The notes under the pieces: generated by a model
What the model was told of the DNA's origin: nothing
The model's input: only the letters and a program-made list of their open reading frames with translations
The model's database searches: none
Shown: positions 1 through 9,856 of the stretch, piece by piece
Layout of the letters: each line of letters starts with the position of its first letter
Position numbering within the stretch: position 1 is the first letter of the stretch
Assembly: GCF_903772925.1 (NCBI RefSeq)
Contig: NZ_LR812090.1
Coordinates: 1,694,333 to 1,758,332, forward strand
Source: Alteromonas macleodii
GTDB taxonomy: Bacteria; Pseudomonadota; Gammaproteobacteria; Enterobacterales; Alteromonadaceae
Length of the DNA: 64,000 nt
Direction of reading: 5' to 3'
Made by a program: the position numbers and the translations under genes

Positions 1-1
1 T

Positions 2-85
2 CGCGGCGACGACCTAGGCAAAATGAGCCTGGAAGACTTTATTGCCATGGCTCAACAAGAAGTTGTAGAAAAGACAATTAAATAG
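2..85 (+). CDS. thrS: Threonine--tRNA ligase, C-terminal end (partial)
   Basis: Only the last 27 codons and the TAG stop lie in the window; the gene enters from the left edge. The visible end reads RGDDLGKMSLEDFIAMAQQE and then EVVEKTIK-type residues. This resembles the end of the anticodon-binding domain of enteric ThrS (RRGKDLGSMDVNEVIEKLQQ). ThrS charges tRNA-Thr in the cytosol. Its position directly before infC matches the classical thrS-infC-rpmI-rplT order, which supports the call more than the short match alone. Confidence 0.85.
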   Translation, partial: RGDDLGKMSLEDFIAMAQQEVVEKTIK

Positions 86-99
86 TTGAGCAATTTGTG

Positions 100-105
100 T
101 ATAAT
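100..105 (+). promoter_or_regulatory. Candidate -10 box of an infC promoter
   Basis: A perfect TATAAT lies 15 bp after the thrS stop and about 93 bp before the infC start. No good -35 hexamer is seen 16-18 bp upstream. It could serve an infC-rpmI-rplT promoter separate from thrS, as is known in enterics. Confidence 0.4.
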
Positions 106-118
106 GCACAAGTAAGGT

Positions 119-167
119 GTCTGCTTTTGGTTTTACTTTAGGTCAATCGACTATCCCAGAAGCAGAC
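119..167 (+). promoter_or_regulatory. Leader hairpin upstream of infC
   Basis: Arms 119-130 (GTCTGCTTTTGG) and 156-167 (CCAGAAGCAGAC) pair over 12 bp with one G-T wobble, leaving a 25-nt loop. An A-rich run rather than a U-run follows, so a simple terminator is unlikely. It ends about 30 nt before the infC start codon and may structure the leader. Confidence 0.45.
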
Positions 168-197
168 AAAAGAATTAAATGTTTGGAGGAATAGCAC

Positions 198-737
198 ATT
201 AAAGGCGCTAACAACAAGGCTCAGGGCGACAAAGCCCGCATTAACGATGAGATTAAAGCCAGAGAAGTAAGATTAATTGGCAAAGACGGTGAACAGGTTG
301 GTGTGGTTTCGCTAGCAGATGCTACGCGTGCCGCTGAAGAAGCGAGCCTAGATCTAGTAGAAATCAGTCCAAATGCCGAGCCGCCAGTCTGTAAAGTTAT
401 GGACTATGGCAAATTCCTCTTCGAAAAAAGTAAAGCTCAAAAAGAGCAGAAGAAAAAACAGAAGCAAATTCAGGTCAAGGAGATTAAATTTCGCCCTGGC
501 ACTGATGAAGGCGATTACCAGGTAAAACTGCGCAACCTGCGTCGCTTTCTTGAAGGTGGTGACAAAGCCAAAGTTACGATCCGCTTCCGCGGTCGTGAAA
601 TGGCGCACCAAGACATCGGTATCGATCTACTAAATCGCGTTAAAGGTGATTTGGAAGATATCGCTACCTGCGAGTCTTTCCCACGTCGTGTGGAAGGTCG
701 TCAGATGATCATGGTGCTAGCCCCAAATAAGAAGTAG
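198..737 (+). CDS. infC: Translation initiation factor IF-3
   Basis: IF3 binds the 30S subunit, prevents 50S joining and proofreads the start codon. The frame opens at ATT (198-200), 10 nt after a strong GGAGG, and gives 179 aa beginning (I/M)[20 protein letters not shown]. This is about the length of enteric IF3 (180 aa). Starting at the first in-frame GTG (303) would delete the N-terminal domain. The AUU start is a known feature of infC and underlies its autoregulation, because IF3 discriminates against non-AUG starts. The linker is lysine-rich ([20 protein letters not shown]), and the C-domain includes [12 protein letters not shown]. It is followed by rpmI and rplT. Confidence 0.97.
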   Translation: MKGANNKAQGDKARINDEIKAREVRLIGKDGEQVGVVSLADATRAAEEASLDLVEISPNAEPPVCKVMDYGKFLFEKSKAQKEQKKKQKQIQVKEIKFRPGTDEGDYQVKLRNLRRFLEGGDKAKVTIRFRGREMAHQDIGIDLLNRVKGDLEDIATCESFPRRVEGRQMIMVLAPNKK

Positions 738-855
738 TAACGGTCTAAAGTTTTAAGGAATCTGCACCCTTAAACACCTTGCTGCTAAACATTAGCCGGT
801 ATGAAGTGACTGCAACACGAAAAATACCGATATTAAACAATGCGGAGTTTTAGCA
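738..855 (+). promoter_or_regulatory. rpmI leader with two hairpins (possible L20 autoregulation)
   Basis: The 118-nt gap between infC and rpmI can fold into two hairpins: TTTAAGG/CCTTAAA (752-774) and CGGTAT/ATACCG (797-829). In enterics, ribosomal protein L20 represses rpmI-rplT by binding structured RNA in this position. The folding here is seen; the regulatory role is inferred from position. Confidence 0.4.
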
Positions 856-1053
856 ATGCCTAAAATGAAAACTGTAAGCGGTGCCGCCAAACGTTTCAAG
901 AAAACGGGTTCTGGCCGCTTTAAAAGCAAACAGTCTCACTTACGTCACATTCTGACTAAGAAGAGCTCTAAGCGTAAACGTCACCTTCGTGGCAAAAAAC
1001 TGGTTCATGACTCTGATACCAAATTGGTTCAGCGCATGTTGCCTTACGTATAA
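856..1053 (+). CDS. rpmI: 50S ribosomal protein L35
   Basis: This is a 65-aa, very basic protein, [20 protein letters not shown] at the start and [18 protein letters not shown] at the end, matching bacterial L35 over its full length. A GGAG lies 9 nt upstream of the ATG. L35 is a structural protein of the large subunit. It sits 18 bp before rplT and is surely cotranscribed with it. Confidence 0.98.
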   Translation: MPKMKTVSGAAKRFKKTGSGRFKSKQSHLRHILTKKSSKRKRHLRGKKLVHDSDTKLVQRMLPYV

Positions 1054-1068
1054 GACTTAGGAGACTGA

Positions 1069-1428
<360 letters not shown>

Positions 1429-1460
1429 TTATTAACTAATTAAGTTTAAGTTCTTTCGGA

Positions 1461-1489
1461 AAAAGGCGAGCAGGATGCTCGCCTTTTTT
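1461..1489 (+). terminator. Rho-independent terminator after rplT
   Basis: A perfect 8-bp stem GGCGAGCA/TGCTCGCC with a 3-nt loop is preceded by AAAA and followed by TTTTTT. It closes the infC-rpmI-rplT operon. Confidence 0.93.
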
Positions 1490-1576
1490 CGTTTCTGGGG
1501 TTTAGATAAACACTCTATTATGGTTTTTTACCTTGTGGCTGACTTTGCACGCCTTTAAGAGGCTAGCATAAATAAC

Positions 1577-1948
1577 TTACTGAAAGCGCTGCTGCAAATA
1601 CTTAATAATTTCTGAAGACTCGTACAACCAAATATCCTTTTCAGTAGTTTGTATGCGTAAGCAAGGGGCCTTCACTTTTCCTCCGCCTTGCGCCAATTCA
1701 TTACGATACGGTGACCCACTCGATACGCTGCGCTTACGAATAGGCAAATTCATTTTATACATAGCGCGGCGTGTTTTAATACAAAAAGGGCATGCAAAAA
1801 ATTGATAAAGTGTTAATTCTTGTACGGCTTTTTCAACCTGCTGTTGTTCATGTGGCAATCGTTTAAGTTTTCTGCCGCGAGTAATTAAATCAAGCAAGGC
1901 GATAAAACCGCCAAGTGCGTTGCGAATTAGGGAAATGAATAAGCTCAA
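1577..1948 (-). CDS. Glutaredoxin-like / GST N-terminal domain protein
   Basis: This 123-aa protein has a hydrophobic N-terminal stretch (residues 3-22, possibly a membrane anchor). A thioredoxin-fold domain follows, with the redox motif CPFC at residues 53-56 in ELTLYQFFACPFCIKTRRAM. The C-terminal part, APCLRIQTTEKDIWLYESSE, matches the cis-Pro and glutathione-contact region of glutaredoxin/GST N-domains. A role in thiol-disulfide exchange is inferred; the substrate is unknown. It stands alone between the rplT terminator and the manC end and is probably core rather than part of the polysaccharide set. Confidence 0.8.
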   Translation of the reverse strand: MSLFISLIRNALGGFIALLDLITRGRKLKRLPHEQQQVEKAVQELTLYQFFACPFCIKTRRAMYKMNLPIRKRSVSSGSPYRNELAQGGGKVKAPCLRIQTTEKDIWLYESSEIIKYLQQRFQ

Positions 1949-2233
1949 TTTTATGACTTTTAAGGTTAAGAAAGACAGCGGCGCAGTATAGCAAAAATTT
2001 TATATAGGATCTTATATGAAGGAATTGCGAATAAGCCCCGGATGTAAGGCCATAGTAATAGAGTAAATCGCAACAACCCATTCCGATAATCCAACAATTA
2101 ATTTTGTCGATAGCGCGATTTTTAACAAGCAACGCTCGTCAGGCCTATTATGAGGTTTTCTTATCTCGAATGGACAACCTGCTATTGTGGTTTCGATTGT
2201 TGTAGGTAATAGAGCCTTTATATCCCCAAGTAC
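1949..2233. other. Intergenic region without recognisable gene
   Basis: Apart from short frames with no family resemblance, nothing is seen here. It should contain the promoter of the glutaredoxin-like gene on the minus strand. Confidence 0.5.
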
Positions 2234-2257
2234 AAAAAAGCAGAGCCAAAGCTCTGC
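2234..2257 (-). terminator. Terminator of the wcaJ-like/manC operon
   Basis: GCAGAGC/GCTCTGC form a perfect 7-bp stem with a 4-nt loop. On the minus strand it is followed by a run of T. It lies 35 bp beyond the manC stop. Confidence 0.85.
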
Positions 2258-2291
2258 TTATATCTATCACACTAGCGTGTAGCGCTCTCTG

Positions 2292-3701
2292 TTATTTTTT
2301 CTCTACGCGCCCATAACGGTCTGAAAACCTAACAATATCGTCTTCACCAAGGTAAGCCCCCGACTGCACCTCTATAAGCTCTAGAGGGATTTTTCCAGGG
2401 TTTTCTAAAGCGTGTACTGCACCAATTGGGATATAGACAGATTCGTTTTCTGTTACTAACTGAGTGTTGTCATCAATAGTCACATTGGCACTGCCTGAAA
2501 CTACAATCCAGTGCTCGGCACGATGGTGGTGCATTTGAACTGATAGTTTCTCGCCTGGTTTTACCGTGATACGTTTAACCTGGAAGCGTGCGCCGCTGTC
2601 AATTGAATCGTAGCTACCCCAAGGACGGAAAACTTCACGATGGAATTCAAATTCAGGGCGCTTTTCGGCTTTTAATTTATTAACAACGTTCTTAATGCTC
2701 TGTGCATCGTCTTTGTGAGCGACCATTACAGCGTCTTTAGTTTCAACGACTATCACATCTTCTAAACCAATTACCGAAACTAAGCGTTGCTCTGCGTTTA
2801 CATAACTATTTTTGGTATTTTCTAAAATAGTATCGCCTACACAAACGTTCCCACTGTCATCTTTATCTGCGGTTTCCCACAGTGACGTCCAGCTGCCTAC
2901 GTCACTCCACCCAGCATCTAATGGAACCATTGCAGCGCTGTCAGTTTTCTCCATAACTGCATAGTCAATTGAATCGTCAGGGCAGGTAGAAAATATTTCA
3001 GAATCAACACGAATGAAGTCTAAATCAGGGGCTTCAGTTTCAATGGCCCGACGACAGATTTCTAGCATCTCAGGGTGATACTTACCTAATTCTTCAATAT
3101 AGCGGCTAGCTTTAAACATAAACATACCGCTATTCCAGAAAAAGTCACCAGACTCAACATACTGTTTTGCAGTTTCAAGTTCTGGCTTTTCAACAAACTC
3201 AGCTACTTCAAACCCGACATTAAGTACATTTCCAGCTTTGATGTAACCGTATCCCGTATGCGGTTGGTCTGGAACTATACCGAAAGTTACAAGCTTACCT
3301 TCGTTTGCTAAAGCTTCTGCTTTAGTAATCGCACTATGAAATGTACTTTGGTCTTTAATTAGGTGGTCTGCTGCAAGTACAAGAAGTATAGGATCTTCGC
3401 CATTCTTGGTGGCGTGTAATGCTGCGAGTGCTATCGCGGGGGCAGTGTTACGACCAACAGGCTCTAATAGAATACCACCGTGCTTAATATTCTTTTTACG
3501 AAGCTGCTCAGCAACTAAAAAACGATGCGCTTCATTACATATGAATACGGGCTCTTCGGCATCAGTGCCGCTTAGGCGCGTTATGGTATCTTGCAACATT
3601 GTGCTGTCGGAAGTTAGCGCTAAAAATTGTTTAGGTAGAGCTGCTCGTGATTTCGGCCACAGGCGGCTACCTGTTCCGCCAGCTAATACTACAGGTTTCA
3701 T
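2292..3701 (-). CDS. manC: Mannose-1-phosphate guanylyltransferase / mannose-6-phosphate isomerase
   Basis: A bifunctional type II enzyme of 469 aa that makes GDP-mannose for the polysaccharide. The N-terminal nucleotidyltransferase domain starts [20 protein letters not shown], with the GGxGxRLWP loop at residues 8-16 and FVEKPE near residue 170. The C-terminal cupin (isomerase) domain carries [20 protein letters not shown] and the metal-site histidines [10 protein letters not shown] near residue 390. The length is normal for the family. It lies 29 bp downstream of the wcaJ-like gene on the same strand and ends at a terminator, so the two form one operon. Confidence 0.95.
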   Translation of the reverse strand: MKPVVLAGGTGSRLWPKSRAALPKQFLALTSDSTMLQDTITRLSGTDAEEPVFICNEAHRFLVAEQLRKKNIKHGGILLEPVGRNTAPAIALAALHATKNGEDPILLVLAADHLIKDQSTFHSAITKAEALANEGKLVTFGIVPDQPHTGYGYIKAGNVLNVGFEVAEFVEKPELETAKQYVESGDFFWNSGMFMFKASRYIEELGKYHPEMLEICRRAIETEAPDLDFIRVDSEIFSTCPDDSIDYAVMEKTDSAAMVPLDAGWSDVGSWTSLWETADKDDSGNVCVGDTILENTKNSYVNAEQRLVSVIGLEDVIVVETKDAVMVAHKDDAQSIKNVVNKLKAEKRPEFEFHREVFRPWGSYDSIDSGARFQVKRITVKPGEKLSVQMHHHRAEHWIVVSGSANVTIDDNTQLVTENESVYIPIGAVHALENPGKIPLELIEVQSGAYLGEDDIVRFSDRYGRVEKK

Positions 3702-3730
3702 TACTGATTTCCCTTTCTTATAAATTCTGT

Positions 3731-5185
3731 CTAGTACGCGTTCTTATTAATAAACCCATTAAAAACGGTCATAAACACTATTTTGATATCGAACCAAATA
3801 GACCAGCGATGTATGTAATCTAAATCGTATTCTACGCGCTGTACCATTTTATTTGTTGTCTCGGTTTCACCACGCAGACCATTCACTTGTGCCCAGCCTG
3901 TAATTCCTGGTTTAACTTTATGGCGTAACATGTAGCCTGTAATAATTTTACGGTATTCCTCGTTATGCGCCACAGCGTGAGGGCGAGGGCCTACAATCGA
4001 CATGCGGCCTTGCAGAACATTAATAAACTGCGGAAGTTCATCTAAAGAGGTTCTTCTTAAGAAACCACCAATCTTAGTCAAACGCGCGTCGTTTTTGGTG
4101 GCTTGTTTCACAACCGCACCATTATCTTGCGTGGTCATAGACCGGAATTTGTACACTGTAATTTGCTTACCATCTAACCCGTAACGCTTTTGTTTAAAAA
4201 TTACGGGCCCTTTAGACGTAAGTTTAACCGCTGCTGCAATTGCCAACATGGGTATAGATATCAGCATAAGAATTAACGAGCTTAAGACTACGTCTTCTAA
4301 ACGCTTCAGAACGTCGCTTGCACCTTGGAACGGGGTGTCATAAACACTTAGCGCCTGTACGTTACCTACCGTCTGCCAGCGAGCATTTAGTAGGTTGTAC
4401 ATGAAGAAGTTCGGAATAACATAAACGTTCGCTGTTGTATCACTACACTGCTCTAATATGCTGCGAATCCGATTTTCCGCACTCATAGGAAGGGCAATGT
4501 AAATGTAATCAACTTCATTGCGCTTTGCCATTTCTATCGCGGCTTCTATATTTCCAAGCACCGCACCTTGCATTTCGTGAGGCAGCCGATCTGCTTCTCT
4601 GTCGTCAAATAAGCCATTGAACTTAATACCCAAATGCTCATTTTGCTGTATCTGAAGTGCGACATTTGCGCCAAGTTGAGTTGCGCCGATAATGATTGAA
4701 CGACGAGAGTTAAGGCCACTTTTACGAATGCGAAATAAAAATTTACGCATTACAAAGCGCCACATTATCAACACAACAAATGACGATGCGAACCATAATA
4801 AAATTGCAGGCGGCGGGGTCTTGATTTCCTGAACAAAGAAATAGCCCATCGTCATAGTACCTAAAATACTCAATGCCCAAGTAATAGCTGCTGCTCTTAG
4901 CATCTCTTGGGTTCCATGTCCACGCCAAGACCTGTAAAGCTCTACGCCTTCTGCTGAAATTTGAAAGCAAATTACATTAACAAATAAAAGGATAAGGCTT
5001 GTCGTGTCTATCTGATTTCCGTAATACGCAGCAGATGAATAATAAAGAATAGTGACAAGGGAAAGGTCAATAAGTCTGTAAACAGTAGAAAAACCACTTT
5101 GGTTTCTAACAACTAAACCACCGTTGGTATTGGGTTCAACCGGATGAGCTTTAATCGCTTTGTTAGAATCTACTCTATTGTCCAT
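3731..5185 (-). CDS. Undecaprenyl-phosphate sugar phosphotransferase (WcaJ/VpsL type)
   Basis: This 484-aa membrane enzyme starts the lipid-linked repeat unit by moving a sugar-1-phosphate onto undecaprenyl phosphate. Several N-terminal membrane segments (about residues 35-145) precede a Rossmann-like domain ([19 protein letters not shown]). The C-terminal sugar-transferase domain contains [20 protein letters not shown] and [20 protein letters not shown]. Full length is seen. It heads the leftward operon with manC, and a sigma-54-type promoter lies about 115 bp upstream. The sugar (glucose, galactose or other) cannot be read from the sequence. Confidence 0.93.
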   Translation of the reverse strand: MDNRVDSNKAIKAHPVEPNTNGGLVVRNQSGFSTVYRLIDLSLVTILYYSSAAYYGNQIDTTSLILLFVNVICFQISAEGVELYRSWRGHGTQEMLRAAAITWALSILGTMTMGYFFVQEIKTPPPAILLWFASSFVVLIMWRFVMRKFLFRIRKSGLNSRRSIIIGATQLGANVALQIQQNEHLGIKFNGLFDDREADRLPHEMQGAVLGNIEAAIEMAKRNEVDYIYIALPMSAENRIRSILEQCSDTTANVYVIPNFFMYNLLNARWQTVGNVQALSVYDTPFQGASDVLKRLEDVVLSSLILMLISIPMLAIAAAVKLTSKGPVIFKQKRYGLDGKQITVYKFRSMTTQDNGAVVKQATKNDARLTKIGGFLRRTSLDELPQFINVLQGRMSIVGPRPHAVAHNEEYRKIITGYMLRHKVKPGITGWAQVNGLRGETETTNKMVQRVEYDLDYIHRWSIWFDIKIVFMTVFNGFINKNAY

Positions 5186-5300
5186 TTAGGTAATCTCTAG
5201 GTGAAAAGTGAAGGCCGCCGTGAATGGATTGGTTATCTTACTAACTTGATCCAAATATTACGTAAACAGTAAAAACAGCTAATACATTTGTCTAAATCTA

Positions 5301-5316
5301 AGCAAGAGTCATGCCT
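5301..5316 (-). promoter_or_regulatory. Sigma-54-type promoter for the wcaJ-like/manC operon
   Basis: On the minus strand it reads AGGCATGACTCTTGCT. It has the invariant GG and GC 10 bp apart and TTGCT at -12, two mismatches from TGGCACGNNNNTTGCT. It lies about 115 bp upstream of the wcaJ-like start. Confidence 0.6.
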
Positions 5317-5671
5317 GATAGTGTCGCCACTTCTGCTGCTCACTCAACTATACGTAATTAACTTAGTCATTTTAGATTCATCATTTGCCATTGTAACAAT
5401 ATTGGACCGTTATTGTAATTTTATTACAGCAAGCGACTTTATTTCGTACTAATTTGGTGCAGAAAGAGTAGAATGACGCCCACGCACTTTCCATTAGTTA
5501 TATAAATACGATAGCATACTAAGCAGAATAGCGTGACGACATATAGCTGAAACAATACCTAGGTACTTTAGTGCATACTTTCATTTTGGCTGATGTGTTA
5601 GTAAGTGAGAGAGTTTGACTTAGATGTGAACGAACCAACTTCTTACACATCAAAGCACGATCCCGCAAAAA

Positions 5672-5687
5672 CGGCACGTCTATTGCT
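5672..5687 (+). promoter_or_regulatory. Sigma-54-type promoter for the export operon
   Basis: It reads CGGCACGTCTATTGCT, one mismatch from TGGCACGNNNNTTGCT, with exact GG-N10-GC spacing. It faces the outer-membrane barrel gene at 5854, leaving a leader of about 155 nt. Confidence 0.65.
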
Positions 5688-5853
5688 CACGGTAAGATAT
5701 AGTTTAGGAAAATCGGTAAAAAAACACCAAAAGCTGTAAAAGATGCAATTTGTCTCTTTATAGAATTATTTACTTGTGCAATGTGTGAAACCGAAACGAA
5801 GTTACAGTTAATAGTTTGTCATTACAGATAGGTCATCGAAGGAAGGAAAAAAC

Positions 5854-7059
5854 ATGTTTAAAAGGACCAAAAGCATCATAGCAATGTCGGTAATTTGCGC
5901 CACTCCGACACTATATGCCCAAGAGGCCGGTCGAATTCAAGCAGGGCAGTTCGATTTAGTTCCATCATTTACTTCGTCGATGGCGTATGTCGATAACGTA
6001 GCAAATGCAAGAGACAATCAAAGTAAAATCTACAGCTGGCGAGCAAAACTTTCTCCAGAGATAATCGCCGCCACAGAGGTTGACGGAAACCCAATTCAAG
6101 TCGGTTACAGATTAGAGAAAGGTGTGTATTTCTCTAGCGAAAATGATGATTACATTGACCATTTCGTAGAAGCGTCGGGTGACTTTGAATTAAACAGTCG
6201 TCATCGCATAAGTGCACTTGCTCAATATGAAGACGGGCATGAAAACCGAGGTACTGGTTTTTCAATTGGATCAGGGTTAGATATATCGACGCCAGACACT
6301 TACAAAAGCAGCAATTTATATGGTGAATATAGCTATGGCGCTGCTACTACTGATGGCATGATAACGTTAAAGGCACGTCGTCAAACCCTTGATTACGATA
6401 GAACAGAAGATGCTTACATTATTCGTGACCGCGCAAAAAACATGGTCGGCGCTGAATTTGGTTACCAGATTGGCTCCGCAACAAGTATGGTTGTTGATGT
6501 AACAAAGACTTTCGTAAAATATGACGAACAACTTGGTTTAGTTACTCGTGACAATGATGAAACTCGTATACTTGTTGGTGTTGTATGGGAGAGTACTGCT
6601 GCAACTACCGGTTTTGCGAAAGTAGGTTATAAAGAAAAAGACTTTGATGATGAATCTCGTGGTACTTTCTACGGTACCGACTGGGAAGTGGGTATTGATT
6701 GGCAACCTGTTAGCTATTCAACTGTAAGAATTTCTACCAGCGCAGATACGTTTGAAACCAACGGTGAGGGTGACTTCATTCGAGGTCAAAATTATAGTGT
6801 GCGATGGAACCATGATTGGTTAGAGAGAGTCAGCACGTCTTTTAGTGTTACACAGCAAAATGACGAATATGTATTCAATGAAATAGATATTGTTAATAGG
6901 GATGACGAATTGATGAACTACTCGGCGGCGCTGAATTATCAAGCACGTAGATGGTTAAAATTTAGCACGTTTTACAAATACACAGATAGAGATAGTAACC
7001 GAGATACCATTGGCTACGACAAAAGCGAAATTGGTGTAACAGTAGAGGTAACACTGTGA
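5854..7059 (+). CDS. Outer-membrane beta-barrel protein of the polysaccharide operon (VpsM-like)
   Basis: This 401-aa protein has a signal peptide (MFKRTKSIIAMSVICATPTL, cleavage after YAQ near residue 23). Most of the rest is alternating beta-strands rich in aromatic residues, ending in VTVEVTL. It resembles the barrel proteins encoded beside polysaccharide export genes (VpsM-type). Its role may be polymer passage through, or anchoring at, the outer membrane. An AAGGAAGG precedes the ATG. Its stop overlaps the next start by 4 bp (GTGA), so it is translationally coupled to the Wza-like gene. The specific function is inferred from context. Confidence 0.75.
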   Translation: MFKRTKSIIAMSVICATPTLYAQEAGRIQAGQFDLVPSFTSSMAYVDNVANARDNQSKIYSWRAKLSPEIIAATEVDGNPIQVGYRLEKGVYFSSENDDYIDHFVEASGDFELNSRHRISALAQYEDGHENRGTGFSIGSGLDISTPDTYKSSNLYGEYSYGAATTDGMITLKARRQTLDYDRTEDAYIIRDRAKNMVGAEFGYQIGSATSMVVDVTKTFVKYDEQLGLVTRDNDETRILVGVVWESTAATTGFAKVGYKEKDFDDESRGTFYGTDWEVGIDWQPVSYSTVRISTSADTFETNGEGDFIRGQNYSVRWNHDWLERVSTSFSVTQQNDEYVFNEIDIVNRDDELMNYSAALNYQARRWLKFSTFYKYTDRDSNRDTIGYDKSEIGVTVEVTL

Positions 7060-7604
7060 AGCAAAAAGCGGTTAGCTTATTTTCATTAATATTTTTACTT
7101 TTGGGCTCGTTACAAGTAATGGCCCAAGAGGGCAACTTAAGTATGAGCCAATATCAGTTGGGCTCTGGCGATAGAATTAAAATAAGCGTTTTTGGGCAAG
7201 AAGACCTATCTATGGAAGTTCGCCTGCCAGATGTAGGTACTATTAATTATCCATTTCTTGGTGAGATAAAGCTTGTAGGCCTAACTGCAGCGCAAGTAGA
7301 GCAGCTTATTTACGACGGTTTACTAGGGGATTACCTTGTTAACCCATCTGTTTCTGTCGCTATTGTAGAATATCGTCCGTTCTTTATTGATGGCGAAGTT
7401 AAGCGCCCTGGCGGCTATGCTTATCAACCAGGGTTGTCAGTAAATAAAGCGGCCGCGTTAGCAGGCGGGTATACCGAACGCGCAGCGCGCGACAAAATTA
7501 CTATCATTCGTGAAAAAGATGGCAGAACTAACGAGTTCACAGTAACGGTTAGCGACATGATCCAGCCTGGTGACATAATCACCATTAATCAGCGTTTCTT
7601 CTAA
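7056..7604 (+). CDS. Polysaccharide export protein, Wza-like (short form)
   Basis: This 182-aa periplasmic or outer-membrane protein starts at GTG. The signal peptide ends near VMAQ (residue 24). A Poly_export domain follows (YQLGSGDRIKISVFGQEDLS), then one SLBB domain (FFIDGEVKRPGGYAYQPGLS and AAALAGGYTERAARD). It is about half the length of classical Wza and lacks both a lipobox and the C-terminal helix that forms the pore in Wza. It may therefore work with the barrel encoded just upstream. Its partner is the Wzc-like kinase 26 bp downstream. Confidence 0.9.
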   Translation: MKQKAVSLFSLIFLLLGSLQVMAQEGNLSMSQYQLGSGDRIKISVFGQEDLSMEVRLPDVGTINYPFLGEIKLVGLTAAQVEQLIYDGLLGDYLVNPSVSVAIVEYRPFFIDGEVKRPGGYAYQPGLSVNKAAALAGGYTERAARDKITIIREKDGRTNEFTVTVSDMIQPGDIITINQRFF

Positions 7605-7630
7605 ATTATACGTAGCGTTCAGGAATAAAA

Positions 7631-9847
7631 ATGGCAGTAAATAGCAGGGAAGAGTCAAATGCCGGTGTGTTTGAAAATGAAACCATCGACATTGCTCACT
7701 ATTTAGGAATTATAAAGCGTTACGCATTTCGTATTATTTCGCTAGCAATCGCGTTCACAATACTTGTGGCGCTTTTGGTAATGCGCATGACGCCTATGTA
7801 TACTTCTACCACCACTATTTTGGTAGAAGCAGACAAAGCAAATGTTGTTTCAATTGAAGAGGTCTATGGCTTAGATACAAAGCGCAAAGACTACATGCAA
7901 ACTCAGTTTGAAATATTACAGTCGCGTCAAATTGCAGAGCGTACCGTGGAAAGCTTATCATTATGGAACAATGAAGAGTTTATGCCAGCCAAAGAAGAGC
8001 CGGGTATTGTCGACCAGCTTAAAGCCAGCCTTCTAGAAGCATTACCATTTTTGCCTCAGGAAGATCCAAAAGAGCTTACTGAAGAGCAAATTTTAGCGGC
8101 TAAAAAACGTAAAGCTACTTCTTTATTGATGAGGGCATTGTCAGTAGAGATGGTAGATAACACGCAAGTAATGCGTATTACCGTTACTACTGAATCTCCG
8201 CGACTGTCGGCTGAATTAGCAAATGCTGTTGCTGACGTGTACATCGAAAACTACCTTCAAGCTAAGTTAGATATGACAGCAAAAGCGACGTCTTTTCTTA
8301 CAGAAAGTTTAGAAGGTTTGAAGCAAAAGCTAGATGTAGCTGAACGTAACTTGGCGAAGTTCTATGAAGAAAACCAAGTAGTAAACATTGACGGTGTAGT
8401 AGGTTTAGCGTCTGAAGAGCTAGAGCAGCTAAGTAAGCAGTTATTAGATGCGCAAACGGCGCTTAAATTAAACGCGGTTATTTACAAACAAACGCGTAAT
8501 GATGTTTCATTAGATGACATTGCACGCTTGCCTGAAGTACTTAACCACCCGACTATCAGAGACGTTCGCCGAGATGAAGCTAAGGCTATGACGCGTGTAA
8601 GCGAGCTTAGCAATGTATACGGCCCTAAACACCCGCGTATGATTGCAGCAAACGCTGAACTTTCATCAATAAGAGAAACACTAAGCGGCCAAATACGCGA
8701 CCTAATTAGAAGCATTACAACGCAATACGAAGTATCTGAAGATAGGGTAGCGCAATTAGAACGAGAAGTGTCTCGTGCGAAAGCTGAATTCCGCGACCTA
8801 TCCGCGCTGGATAATCAGCGCAAAGCCCTTCAGCGAGAAGTTGATATTAATCAGCAGCTATACAATTCATTCTTCACACGCTTAAAAGAAACAGACGAGC
8901 TTGGTGGTTTTGAATCTGCAAACGCAAGAGTGTTGGATGAAGCGCTTCCAAATTACGCGCCTTCAAAACCAAACAAGAAATTGTTAATTGGCGCAGCTTT
9001 TGTATTCAGCGTGGGTTTTGGTGTGTTCTTAGCTATTGCGATGGAAACGCTTAACAGTGGTATACGTTCAGTGGAAGATGTTGAGCGCAAGCTTGGTCAA
9101 CGTATGCTGGGCCTCATTCCTTGGTTACCACATAAGAAAAAGACTGATTTGCCCGTTCGCTCATTCTTCGACGGTAAAAAGCATCAGTTTGCCGAGTCTG
9201 TACGTACATTGCGTACTAGCTTGTCGCTATTGAATTTAGACAAAGAGCAACAAGCTATAATGGTAACCTCAAGTGTACCTAAAGAAGGTAAAACGACGGT
9301 TTCTATAAACTTGGCGTTCGCCTTAGGTCAGCTAGATAAAACGATACTTATCGATGCAGATTTACGTCGTCCTAGTGTAGGTAAGCAATTTAACATTCCG
9401 AACTATCAGCCGGGCGTAGCAAACCTTATCTTGAAGTCACATACTTTAGATGAATGTTTGGTGAGGGATGAAGAGTCTAATATTGATATTTTATCAGCAG
9501 GTACTATACCTTCTAACCCGCAGGAATTATTGTCGGATAAAGGTTTCAACGAGCTTATTGAGCTGTTAAAAACACAGTATAAGTATGTTGTAATTGATAC
9601 TGCACCTACTCAAGCGGTAAGCGACTCTATGTTAATTGCTAACTCTTGTGACTCGGTTATTTACGTTGTGCGTGCTGATAGTACCAGTGAAAAGCTTATT
9701 AATAATGGGCTGTCTCGCTTCTTACAAGTAGGTCATCGCCTTGATGGCGTAGTACTAAATCAAGTAGACTTACGCAAATCAGGAGCAGCACAAAGGTACG
9801 CTGGGTTTTATGATCAATATGGGTATACCAGTCATAAAAACAGCTAA
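7631..9847 (+). CDS. Chain-length determinant / tyrosine autokinase (Wzc-like)
   Basis: This is a 738-aa inner-membrane protein controlling polymer length and export. A Wzz domain (residues about 18-110) has its first membrane helix at about 33-53. A long periplasmic coiled coil with the GNVR-type region follows. The second helix (LLIGAAFVFSVGFGVFLAIA) is near 450. The cytosolic BY-kinase has Walker A SSVPKEGKTT near 550 and Walker A' ILIDADLRRPS near 575. The C-terminus carries a tyrosine cluster (RYAGFYDQYGYTSHKNS) for autophosphorylation. The cognate phosphatase gene starts 9 bp downstream. Confidence 0.95.
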   Translation: MAVNSREESNAGVFENETIDIAHYLGIIKRYAFRIISLAIAFTILVALLVMRMTPMYTSTTTILVEADKANVVSIEEVYGLDTKRKDYMQTQFEILQSRQIAERTVESLSLWNNEEFMPAKEEPGIVDQLKASLLEALPFLPQEDPKELTEEQILAAKKRKATSLLMRALSVEMVDNTQVMRITVTTESPRLSAELANAVADVYIENYLQAKLDMTAKATSFLTESLEGLKQKLDVAERNLAKFYEENQVVNIDGVVGLASEELEQLSKQLLDAQTALKLNAVIYKQTRNDVSLDDIARLPEVLNHPTIRDVRRDEAKAMTRVSELSNVYGPKHPRMIAANAELSSIRETLSGQIRDLIRSITTQYEVSEDRVAQLEREVSRAKAEFRDLSALDNQRKALQREVDINQQLYNSFFTRLKETDELGGFESANARVLDEALPNYAPSKPNKKLLIGAAFVFSVGFGVFLAIAMETLNSGIRSVEDVERKLGQRMLGLIPWLPHKKKTDLPVRSFFDGKKHQFAESVRTLRTSLSLLNLDKEQQAIMVTSSVPKEGKTTVSINLAFALGQLDKTILIDADLRRPSVGKQFNIPNYQPGVANLILKSHTLDECLVRDEESNIDILSAGTIPSNPQELLSDKGFNELIELLKTQYKYVVIDTAPTQAVSDSMLIANSCDSVIYVVRADSTSEKLINNGLSRFLQVGHRLDGVVLNQVDLRKSGAAQRYAGFYDQYGYTSHKNS

Positions 9848-9856
9848 CAGCATTTA

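Larger units (their letters stand above)
5186..5853. promoter_or_regulatory. Divergent control region between the two core polysaccharide operons
   Basis: These 668 bp separate the leftward wcaJ-like/manC operon from the rightward export operon. No gene is seen. The region holds two outward-facing sigma-54-type promoters about 355 bp apart (5301-5316 minus, 5672-5687 plus). Between them is an imperfect inverted repeat ACAATA-N9-TATTGT (about 5396-5416) that might bind an activator. Such spacing would let one enhancer-bound protein serve both promoters. Confidence 0.6.

Noticed and set aside
1890..2132. 80-codon minus-strand frame upstream of the glutaredoxin-like gene
   Set aside because: It overlaps that gene in another frame, has no family resemblance and no ribosome site.
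4325..4334. GGGGTGTCA in the wcaJ-like gene as a copy of the element
   Set aside because: Only seven core bases match and no flanking similarity is present.
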